Shown here piece by piece: positions 16,540-25,700 of a stretch of 42,317 nt of DNA (positions are counted from its first letter, which is position 1; each line of letters begins with the position of its first letter). The notes beneath the pieces are model-generated. The model saw nothing but the letters and a program-made list of their open reading frames with translations, did no database searches and was not told the origin of the DNA. A program made the translations under genes and the position numbers. Source of the DNA: Verrucomicrobiota bacterium (GTDB lineage Bacteria; Verrucomicrobiota; Verrucomicrobiia; Verrucomicrobiales; Akkermansiaceae). The stretch lies in assembly GCA_026397725.1 (NCBI GenBank), contig JAPLUI010000396.1, positions 1 to 42,317 of the forward strand, read 5' to 3'.

Positions 16540-19500
16540 ATGAAAATACTGAATCGAATCGTAAATCTAATCGAAAATTCCAGAGCCAATCTGAAATCCC
16601 TCGCCCTCGCTGTCGCGGTGGGTGTTGGCCTGGGCGCGGGTAGCGCCCAAGCCGCTATCACGTTCGATGCCGCCAGTTCCGCGAGTCAGGGCGGTGGCCT
16701 CTCAACGATCGCATGGTCGCACACGGTGGGTGGGGGCGCGGACGCCATGCTGGTGGTCGGCGTCACGACGGAAAGCAATCCGGATCGGACGGTCACTGGC
16801 GTGACGTTTGGCTTGCAAGCACTCGCGCAGGTGCCACTTGCCCGCGCCTTCAATGGTGCCACCACCGCCAACGCAAGTGATCTTTGGTATCTGAAGGCGC
16901 CCACCGCGGGCACGGCTACCATCACCGTCACCTTTTCGGGGAGTGTCGGCAATGGCACCGTGGCGGGAGCGGTCTCGATGTTCGGCGTCGTCCAGGGGCC
17001 GCCCGAGGCCGTGGCGAACTACAATGCGGGGAATGGCAGCACCTACTCGGCTGCGATTACCACGTTGACCTATGGCTCGTGGCTGGTGGACGCTGTCAAC
17101 AACGGGACGGTGGGGGCCTCCTTGACTCCGACCTCCGGCCAGACGAGGCGGTGGTACAACGGTGGGGCCAACCATGCGGGAGCGGGCGGCACCCGCGAAG
17201 TAACACCCGCTGGCCTAACCACAGACACTTGGACAACGAGCGGAACCAGTCGCCGGGCACTTTCGGTCGCGTCTTTTGCGCCGGTGACGCCTCCCCTTCC
17301 TGCCAATGCCGGCACCTCGACGGTGACGGCTGCCCCGCTATCAGTGCCGGACGATGGTGCCACCACCTCAACGGTTACCGCGACGATCAAGGATGCCGGC
17401 GGCAATCCCACCCCGGGCAAGAGCGTGACGCTGACTTCCGACCGTGGCACGACGGACACGATTGCGCCGGCCGTGGGTTTTACGGATGATGCGGGCGTGG
17501 CGACCTTCACGGTGAAATCCACGACGCTGGGTGCGGCCGTGCTCACCGCCCACGTCGCCAACGACATTGTTGACGTGACCCAACCAGCCACCGTGACCTT
17601 TGTCAACAGCCCGGCCTGTGACCTCCTGGCCTTCGGTCCTGGCGCCGTCATTAACCAGGGTGCGCAGACCATCCTGTGGACCGTGGGCGTCGGGACGGAT
17701 CCGGCGACCCTTAGGCCGACTTACACGGCTTCCATACACGCCACGGGCCTTCCGGCCAGCGGTGCGGATCCGGGCTTTTCCGGCACCCCTCCCACGGCCA
17801 CTTACACCATCACCGCCCAGGATGGCTCCACCACCAAAGACTACGCCGTGACGGTCGCCTTTTCGCCGATGCCCGTCTGGGGCGGCTTGGCCTGCTGGTA
17901 TGATGCGTCCGATGGCGCCAACCCGAGTGGCGGTGGGACGATTACTAGCTGGAATGATCTATCAGGAAATGGACATACCGCGACACCCAGCGGCTCGCCG
18001 GTCCTGGCGCTCAATCAGCTCAATTCAAAACCGGCGGTGCAGTTCAGGGGCAACCATCTCAACTGTGCCGGAACGTTCTTCGCCAAAGAGCAATACGTCG
18101 TGTTACGTTCGCCGACCCCCGCCTGGAGCGGCTACGGCGCTTTCCTTGGCCGCGCCACGGGCCGGGGTTCCAGCTACATGCTTGATCCAAACAACGCCGC
18201 CTATACCGGGTTTTGGGCTGACCAAGCACCGCTTGCTGTTTCGATGAATGGAACAGCAGTTCCGATAGCAGCCAACGGCAATCACATTTTTTCACTGGGT
18301 CCGCTTGGTATCATCCAAAACTTTATGATTCTCAAGATTGTCGTGAACAATAACGACCCGAGCGCGGCTGCCTACCGGATCGCCGACGCTGATGGCAATC
18401 AGCTCCCCTGTGACATTGCCGAGATCATCGCTTACGACACCACGTTATCATCCGCGGATGAGGCCAAGGTGGGTTCCTACCTTGCCGACAAGTACGCGAT
18501 CACCACGGCCTATCCTCTCATTAGCGTGCCGGTCGCGCCGACCGGGCTGACGGCTACGCCCTTGTCGAGTGCCATTCAATTGAACTGGACCGCAGCGTGG
18601 AGCGCCACAGACTACAATGTGTACCGCGGCACGGCACCCGGCGTCCATGACCCGACACCGCTCTCCAATACGGGAGGCGCGACCACCTACACGGATCTGG
18701 CAGTGACCAATGGCACGAAATACTACTATGTGGTTAGGGCCTTGAACATCATTGGCGAGGGGGCTTCCTCCGCCGAGGTATTCGAGATACCGTTGACGGG
18801 TAAGGCCGATCAGACCATCACCTTCGGGCCATTGGCCTCCAAGACGTACGGGGATGCGCCGTTTGAACTCACCGCCACAACCATTCCGCTGTTGCCACCG
18901 AGGCCGGTGAGTTATGCCAGCTCGGATGAATCGGTGGCGAGCGTGGTGGGCAGCACCGTGACGATCCACAAGGCGGGAACCACCGCGATCACCGCCAGCC
19001 GGGATGCCGACGAAGCTTTCAATGCGGCCACTTCCGTGACCCAGGATCTGACGGTGTCCATGGCCAGCCAGACCCTCACCTTCACCTTGGGTTCGAGGTT
19101 GGTGAGGGGAACCAGCGATCCCGCGTTCGGCGATTTGGCAACCACGACGGGCGCCTCCGGCAACCCGGTGATGTATTCCAGCACCAACGAAGCCGTGGCG
19201 ACCGTGGATTCCAGCGGCATGGTCTCCCTCGTCGGGGTGGGCACGACTGAAATTCGGGCCGATCAGGACGGCACTGCCGAGTACCATAGCGCTGCGCCAC
19301 AAGTTTCGCAGACGCTGATCGTCATTCCTGCGGGATTGTTGCCCGTCACCAGCGGCTTGGCCTGCTGGTATGATGCGGGCCAAGGCGTCACCACGGATGG
19401 CAGCGGGGTGTCTAGCTGGGCTGACAGTTCGACCTTGGGGCATCTGGCGACCCGGGCCAGCGGTTCGCCCACTCTGGTGCCGAACGATGTCAATGGCAGG

Positions 19501-20367
19501 CCGGCGGTGCATCTCAGGGGCAGTTCGACCTGGTTCAACTGTGCCGGCGGGATGTTCACCAAGGAACAATACCTTGTGGTGCGCTCGCCGAACGCCACTT
19601 GGAACGGCAGCGGCTCGTTCCTTGGCCGCAAATCCGATGACTTCCTTGCAGTGCGGGCCTCAAGCTACAATATGGCCGCTGGCACGACCGGGTTCTGGGA
19701 AGACCACTTCCCGAGTGCTGTTTCCAGGAATGGCACACCACTCAGCCAAAATTACAATCAGCCGGACAGGTGCGGATACCGCCTCGTCCCCATCACCGAG
19801 TATATGGTGCTCAAGATCACCGTCGATAGCCAAGCGAGTGCGGCGAATCTGGCACAGTATCCATACTATCAGATCGGGAAGAACGAAACCCTGGGGACGA
19901 TGGACTTTGACGTTGCCGAGATCGTCGGTTATGATCGGGCGTTATCACCTGCGGAGGAGGTCTCGATGACCGCCTACTTGACGGGCAAGTATTTGGCGAC
20001 GACCTACACCGACTGGGCTGCCACCCATGGCATCCCCGGTGAACCTGCCACCGGCGACTACGATGGCGACGGCATGAGCAACCAACAGGAGTATGCCTTC
20101 GGTCTTGATCCCACCAGCGGCGCATCGGTCAATCCGATCGCGGTGCCGTTCGTCAAGGCCACTGGCATGTTCAGCTATACCCGGACTGTCAACACCGGCC
20201 TTACCTACAAGGTGTGGCACTCCACGGATCTGGAGAATTGGGACTCGACCCTCACGACCCAAGGCCCCGCCACTCCCAATGGTGGCGGCGTCGAGACGGT
20301 GCCAGTCACGCTCGATCCCAGTCTGCTGGCCGAGTTGCAGTTGTTCTTGAAAGTGACCGCCGAGTGA
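16540..20367 (+). CDS. giant secreted multidomain LamG/Ig-like protein
   Basis: A 1275-residue exported protein. A long-tailed signal peptide (1-38, cleavage after AQA) leads into, in order: a beta-rich N-terminal domain (about 39-245); a Big_1-type Ig-like domain (about 255-355, SVPDDGATTSTVTATIKDAGG); a DUF5018-like beta domain (about 360-440); a LamG-like module starting GLACWYDASDG (about 448-655); a fibronectin III domain (about 663-753); two Ig-like repeats (ADQTITFGPLASKTYGD, ASQTLTFTLGSRLVRG; about 755-926); a second LamG-like module starting GLACWYDAGQG (about 940-1150); and a calcium-binding-like DYDGDGMSNQQEYAFGLDP segment (about 1172-1190). There is no PEP-CTERM or obvious outer-membrane barrel. 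It is probably a cell-surface or secreted adhesin or glycan-binding protein. A strong terminator follows. Confidence 0.85.
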   Translation: MKILNRIVNLIENSRANLKSLALAVAVGVGLGAGSAQAAITFDAASSASQGGGLSTIAWSHTVGGGADAMLVVGVTTESNPDRTVTGVTFGLQALAQVPLARAFNGATTANASDLWYLKAPTAGTATITVTFSGSVGNGTVAGAVSMFGVVQGPPEAVANYNAGNGSTYSAAITTLTYGSWLVDAVNNGTVGASLTPTSGQTRRWYNGGANHAGAGGTREVTPAGLTTDTWTTSGTSRRALSVASFAPVTPPLPANAGTSTVTAAPLSVPDDGATTSTVTATIKDAGGNPTPGKSVTLTSDRGTTDTIAPAVGFTDDAGVATFTVKSTTLGAAVLTAHVANDIVDVTQPATVTFVNSPACDLLAFGPGAVINQGAQTILWTVGVGTDPATLRPTYTASIHATGLPASGADPGFSGTPPTATYTITAQDGSTTKDYAVTVAFSPMPVWGGLACWYDASDGANPSGGGTITSWNDLSGNGHTATPSGSPVLALNQLNSKPAVQFRGNHLNCAGTFFAKEQYVVLRSPTPAWSGYGAFLGRATGRGSSYMLDPNNAAYTGFWADQAPLAVSMNGTAVPIAANGNHIFSLGPLGIIQNFMILKIVVNNNDPSAAAYRIADADGNQLPCDIAEIIAYDTTLSSADEAKVGSYLADKYAITTAYPLISVPVAPTGLTATPLSSAIQLNWTAAWSATDYNVYRGTAPGVHDPTPLSNTGGATTYTDLAVTNGTKYYYVVRALNIIGEGASSAEVFEIPLTGKADQTITFGPLASKTYGDAPFELTATTIPLLPPRPVSYASSDESVASVVGSTVTIHKAGTTAITASRDADEAFNAATSVTQDLTVSMASQTLTFTLGSRLVRGTSDPAFGDLATTTGASGNPVMYSSTNEAVATVDSSGMVSLVGVGTTEIRADQDGTAEYHSAAPQVSQTLIVIPAGLLPVTSGLACWYDAGQGVTTDGSGVSSWADSSTLGHLATRASGSPTLVPNDVNGRPAVHLRGSSTWFNCAGGMFTKEQYLVVRSPNATWNGSGSFLGRKSDDFLAVRASSYNMAAGTTGFWEDHFPSAVSRNGTPLSQNYNQPDRCGYRLVPITEYMVLKITVDSQASAANLAQYPYYQIGKNETLGTMDFDVAEIVGYDRALSPAEEVSMTAYLTGKYLATTYTDWAATHGIPGEPATGDYDGDGMSNQQEYAFGLDPTSGASVNPIAVPFVKATGMFSYTRTVNTGLTYKVWHSTDLENWDSTLTTQGPATPNGGGVETVPVTLDPSLLAELQLFLKVTAE

Positions 20368-20417
20368 GACCGCCACCCTCTCAGGAGAGTTTGACCATCT
20401 CCTGAATCAATCCAGCG

Positions 20418-20450
20418 AAAGGCCGGGAGTCTAACACTCCCGGCCTTTTT
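20418..20450 (+). terminator. rho-independent terminator
   Basis: A perfect 10-bp stem (GGCCGGGAGT 20421-20430, ACTCCCGGCC 20436-20445) with the 5-nt loop CTAAC, preceded by AAA and followed by TTTTT. It ends the LamG-protein transcript. The loop is the same CTAAC word that is over-represented through the window. Confidence 0.93.
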
Positions 20451-20679
20451 GGGTGCGGGTTTGCCGGACTGCGGCAGCCTGCTGTAAGCCTGGGCCAGCC
20501 TGCAAGCCGGGGGCAGCATTCCGCACGCTCACCAACTCGGACATGGGACATTCAGTCCGCAGATTTACAACATCCAACTCCCAATATCCAACTCCCCAGT
20601 GAAGCGCCGGCAATGTCACCGCCGCGCCCATTCTCATCCTTGGAAATTTCGCCCCTCGCCACCGTGCCGCAACAGTCGG
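20451..20679. other. intergenic with short duplications
   Basis: The remaining gap before the convergent hydrolase gene carries AGCCTGC steps (20476-20505) and a duplicated ATCCAACTCC phrase (20572-20595). I see no gene or second terminator. Confidence 0.4.
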
Positions 20680-22341
20680 TTAGTCGCGGAGCCCGGCATT
20701 GAGCAACAGGATGCGGCGCAGTTCGAGGATCGTCTGCGGGTGGTCATAGGAACCGTGACCGCCCGGCACGATTTTTTCCGACTGGGCGCTGTCGAGGTGG
20801 GAACTCCAATACGGCACCACCCCGTCGCTGCTGTTAGGGGTGTCGCCACGGCCGCGGTCACCGATGATTGAGTGATGCGACGCCCGGATCGGGATTTGGC
20901 CGAGGGCATTGTAGAGGGGGTTGGAGGGGGAGAGTCCGGTGACGCTGTTGAGTCGGCTTGGGTTGACGAGAATGCCGGGCAGGTCAATCAAGGCACTGGT
21001 AATGGTGGTGGGCAGCGACAGGAGTTTGACGAACCATGACGTGAGCGACAGATCCGCGAGACCGCTGCCACGGTGCGGGGTGCAGATATAGATTTCGCGA
21101 CCAATGTCCGGATTTGCCGAGAACTGCGTCGTACGCTTCAGCAGATGATTGGCCGAAAGCCGCGCGTAGAACTTGGCCGCATGCGTGCCCGTACCCAGGG
21201 TGGCATCCCGGATTTTCTGCTCCGGGGTGATCACTTGCATTCGGGACAACAAGCCGCCCATGCTGTGGCCGATCAAGACCATGGGCCGCGGCTGGCCGAC
21301 AAGACCTTCCAGCGCCGCCAGTTCCTCGCGCAGGCGCAGCGAGGAATACCCGATCGGCCAGCCGGTCGGGTAGTAGAAAAGCATATACTGGTAGCGTCCG
21401 CGCAGCTTGGGATCGGCCCGCAGGTCGTTGATGACATCCCGCCACATCCGCGGGTGGGAGTTGAGTCCATGCACCAGCAACACGGGAATCCGTTGCGGAT
21501 CATAGGGTTCTAGCAAAATAAGCTTGGCCTCAAGCGCGCCGGGATGGATCAGCCCGGTGAGTGCGATTTTGAATTCATTGATGTCAACGGTTCGTTGGAC
21601 GATCGGCGCGGTGAAATCCGCCGCCAGCGGATAGTCGGTGCGCCCGAGTTGGACCCGGGACACGTACGTCGGGTCATAGCCGATGAGGGAGGCACCGCGC
21701 ACGCCGCCGGGTGTGGCCGGGCCATCGAAGGCGAGCACCGCGGTGAGCGGTTCCAGATAGCTGCGGCTGCTCACGAAACGCTGCATCCGCGGATCGGTCG
21801 GGCGTTTCCACTTCGGTGCGACGGGCACGCCGACGCCATCCTCGGTATGCCAGCGCTCGCACAGCGTGTGTTTCACCTCGCGGGCCGGGATTGCTGATTC
21901 CAGCCGAGCGAGCGGGAACACCCCCGGCTTGGGGGCCCGGGTGGCATTGATCCGATAGGTCAAGCCCGCATAACTGAATTGTTTCTCCGGCTGGAATTTC
22001 GAGCCGATGAAATTCGCCGCGACCCCTTCGGTGGCGGCGGCGAGGGTGCCGAGCGCGTGGCGCTGGGAAGCGCTCAGGCTGCGGAGGTCCCTGATGGTGC
22101 CGCCGTCGGTGTCCAAGGCGCTCCAGGCGATCTCGGCGGCCCGCAGTTGATAGACGGCGGCGGCGTCAGCGTTCGTGGTGATCCGCCGGGCCTGTTTCAG
22201 CAGGGCGTCGGCATCGGCAAGCGTGCTGCCGCGCAGGGCGACACGCGCCTGTTCAGCGGATGGCAGGACGGGTCCGCAGGCTGCGAGCAGCCAGACGGTT
22301 AGAACGGCGGCAAGACCGGCGAGTGAAAATGCAGGGGACAT
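20680..22341 (-). CDS. lipoprotein alpha/beta hydrolase (lipase-like)
   Basis: A 553-residue exported lipoprotein. I start at the ATG at 22341 because it puts a signal peptide with lipobox LLAAC at the terminus (lipidated Cys22); the frame is open for 18 more codons upstream. A helical N-terminal region (30-120) precedes a hydrolase fold beginning RIPVLLVHGLNSHPRMW (oxyanion loop HG). The nucleophile elbow is GHSMGG (Ser360). The likely acid is in SSDGVVPYWSSHLD and the catalytic His in GGHGSYDHPQT. This order matches triacylglycerol lipases and PGAP1-like esterases. The substrate is unknown. It is divergent from the beta-helix giant at 22785. Confidence 0.85.
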   Translation of the reverse strand: MSPAFSLAGLAAVLTVWLLAACGPVLPSAEQARVALRGSTLADADALLKQARRITTNADAAAVYQLRAAEIAWSALDTDGGTIRDLRSLSASQRHALGTLAAATEGVAANFIGSKFQPEKQFSYAGLTYRINATRAPKPGVFPLARLESAIPAREVKHTLCERWHTEDGVGVPVAPKWKRPTDPRMQRFVSSRSYLEPLTAVLAFDGPATPGGVRGASLIGYDPTYVSRVQLGRTDYPLAADFTAPIVQRTVDINEFKIALTGLIHPGALEAKLILLEPYDPQRIPVLLVHGLNSHPRMWRDVINDLRADPKLRGRYQYMLFYYPTGWPIGYSSLRLREELAALEGLVGQPRPMVLIGHSMGGLLSRMQVITPEQKIRDATLGTGTHAAKFYARLSANHLLKRTTQFSANPDIGREIYICTPHRGSGLADLSLTSWFVKLLSLPTTITSALIDLPGILVNPSRLNSVTGLSPSNPLYNALGQIPIRASHHSIIGDRGRGDTPNSSDGVVPYWSSHLDSAQSEKIVPGGHGSYDHPQTILELRRILLLNAGLRD

Positions 22342-22784
22342 GGTGGCGGCGTCAGGGGTCTGGAATGGTGGCTTCACCTGGAGGCAATGTTGCATCCACG
22401 CTTGCGGGCATCATACAGGAGTGCCCGGGGTACGCAATCGATTTGAGGCCTCCACTTGAGGCTTCCCGAGTGCGGTCGGAAAATCCTTGGACGGCCGGAA
22501 AATCAAGTGGATCCGATGGGGGTGCAGGTGGCGTGAGGCCCGCCATTCGGACTGAATCTGCCAATTTCAACCTTAATTCGCGCATATCCTGCTATTCTCT
22601 TGCACAATGGCCGGAACATATCACAAAGGCTACCGTTGTTTAATGCTTTGGTGTGTGACTTGAATTATCGGTTGCTCCAAAAAGTGCTTGCACCGCTTCT
22701 GGTTCGGTCGGTGATGCCGGTTGGCACGAAAGGCTTTCCATGGTCTGTTTTTTCCGCATCCACAACCCCCAACCTACTAAAATC
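22342..22784. other. divergent intergenic region
   Basis: 443 bp between divergent genes, the likely home of both promoters. The stretch 22560-22690 is clearly AT-richer than its surroundings (for example TTAATTCGCGCATATCC, TTGTTTAATGC), as expected of promoters. I cannot point to a confident -35/-10 pair. No gene is evident. Confidence 0.4.
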
Positions 22785-25700
22785 ATGTCACGAAAAGTGC
22801 TGGTAAACCGCCTGATCTCACTGAACCGTTTCGTTTCGCGGGATCGCAAACTCTCTCTGCCGACCTTCTCACCGGCCGGTGAGGAGGTAACGAAGCAAGG
22901 GCATTTCGCCCGCTCGGGGTGCCATCGGTGCGGCCTCGGGGCGGGGCTGCTGGCGATCTCGGTGCTGTGCTCCTTCCAGCACGCCCGAGCCGCCATCATC
23001 ACTTGGATCGGCGGCAACGTCGATTGGGTCGATGCCACCGGCGCCGCCAACTGGAACCCCGCCGACGAACCGGACTCCAACGACGACGTGATCTTCAGCA
23101 CCGCCAACACCGTCAATCTCGGCAGTAGCAATTTCATCCTCAGCCTGGCCCTGTCCGGCGGCATCAGCCTCAATACCAATAACTTCGACCTGACCGTTGA
23201 CGGCTTGCTGCAGTTGACCGGTGCCGGCACCGACCTCACCATCGGCGGCAGCGCCTCGTCAGTGTCGGCGGACTTCGTCACGATCAACACCGACGGCAGG
23301 ATCTACCTCGACGGTGGCGCGCTCCGCATTGCCGACGAGACCGCCGCCGGACTGCTTGACATCAAGGCCGGCGGCATCCTCTCCGGGCAGGGCACGATCT
23401 ACCTTGATGACGCGCTCGCCGTCGCCACCACGCTCATGGACAACGAGGGGACGCTATCCGCGTCAGCCCTAGGAGTTGCTATTGGCATGCCAGCCGCCGG
23501 CATGCTGGTGATTCCCCCCGCCAACTCATTCGCCCGTATCGACCTCGACGGCACGAGCGGCGGCGGCATCGTGAGTGTGGGCCGCAACCAGCTTCTCGAC
23601 ATCAATGTGCCCCTAACGGATTCGTTTGGCGGTGACCTGAACCTGTCCCACGCCTCCACCATCAACCTGTCCCCGGCATGGACGATGAATGCCGGCACTC
23701 TCGATGCCGACAACGGCGCTGTCGCCGCCCCGTTCCCGATTGCCGCCAATACCTCATATATCGCCGGGGCCGCCTTCACCCAGACCGGCGGCATCATCAC
23801 CGTGGTCGATACCGATGGCACGCTCCAATTCAACGCCCCCTTCACCCAGACGGGCGGGAATCTGGTCAACAACGGCAAGGTCGTTTTCAATGCCGCTGCC
23901 ACCATCGGCGCGGGGGCTAATTTCACCATGCCCACTGACTACTCGAGCCTGACGGTGGCTGCCGGGGTCACTGTGGCCGTGAATCAGGCGAATTTCAATG
24001 CCGACGGCAACGGGACAGCCGCCAACGCGATCACGGTCAACAGCGCTGGCACGCTGGACCTCAATCTGGGCGCGGGAGCCGACGAAGCACTCAACGGCCC
24101 GGTGATTCTCAATGGCGGCACCCTGGACGTAACCACCCTCAGCAACACTTGGTCAATCAATAGCGCGCTCGCCATCGGAGCCTCCACCGGCTTCTCCGAA
24201 CTCAACGGCGAAGCGGTCACCATCTACGGCGCGGTCACCGTCGGCGGCAGTTCGCAACTCGGCGTGAGCACGAACAGCGTGTGGGAAAACGCCGCCTCCC
24301 TAGCAATTGCCAGTGGCGGCTGGGTCGATTTCGGAGCCGGCAACACGCTCAGCGGCATCACTTCGATCACCGGGGCCGGCACCCTGCGCGTGCTCGCCCC
24401 CACCACCGTCACCGAGAACTCGACGATCGCGGTCAACACCTTCGACTGGGATGGCACCGCCTCGGGCACCGTCCACACCATCAATGATGGGGTGACCCTG
24501 ACCATCAACTCGCCCAACATCGACACCGACGGCAAGATCAACGATTCCATCACGCTCGGAGCCAGCGGATCGACGCTCACCGTCAACGGCCCCGCTTCAT
24601 GGGAGATGCAGGGCACGCTCAGCACCAACAGCGCCAACGTGGGCACCGCCGCCCTTGCCGGCACCTCACGCATGGTCCTCGCCACCGCCAACGGTCTGTT
24701 CAACGTCAACGGCAACACCATCGCCAACGCGCCGATCACCTTCAACCCGTCCTCGGTCACCACGGTGGCGGCGGGAGCCACCCTCGATTTGAACGCCGTG
24801 CCGACGTTCAGCGGGGGCGCAATCACGGGTGCTGGCAGGCTGCGGGTGGGTGGTTCCTCCGTAGTGACGGCCAATACCGCCATCTCCGCAGGCACCCTTG
24901 ACTGGGACCGCAGCGCGTTCGGCCATACCCACACGATCAACGAAGGCGTGTCCCTCACCATCACTTCTCCCGTCCTCGAAGACGGGGCCATGAGTGACTC
25001 GGTGACCCTCCGCGGCAACGGCACCACCCTGACCATGAGCGGCCCCGCGTCGTGGGAAATGCGTGGCACGCTCACCACCAACCCGCTCGCCCTTGGCACC
25101 GCCACCGTCGGTGGCACCTCGCGCATGGTGCTCACCTCCGCCTCCGGCATCCTCAATGCCAACGGCAACACCACCGTCAGCGCACCGATCACCCTCGGCC
25201 CGTCCTCCGCGACCAACGTGGCGGCTTCCGCGCTGCTGACCTTGGGTGCCAACAGCACGATTTTCAACGGCGGCACCGTGGCTGGCGCGGGGACCCTGCG
25301 CGTCGGCAGCACCTCCACTGCAAGCGCCAACACCACCATCAGCGTCAACACCTTCGACTGGGACGGCACCGGGAGCGGCTCCCTGCACAGCATCAGTGAC
25401 GGCGTGACGTTCACCATCAACTCGCCGGTGTTCGATGACGACGGAGCCATGAACGACCCGCTCTCCCTCGGCGGCAGCGGGGCCACGCTCACCGTCAATG
25501 GCCCGGTCTCCTGGGAAATGCGCCGTGCGCTCACCACCAACACCCCAGCCGTCGGCACCGCAACCATCGGTGGCACCTCGCGGCTGGTCCTCACCTCGGC
25601 CGACGCGAGTTTCATTGCCAATGGCAACACCACCATCTCCGCACCAATCACCTTCGGCACCGCCTCAGTCACCACGGTCGCAGCTTCGGCGATGCTTACG

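Noticed and set aside
22620..22760. Sigma-54 promoter (TTGGCACGAAAGG...) before the beta-helix gene
   Set aside because: The TGGCAC element is present, but the -12 TTGC element is not at the required distance.
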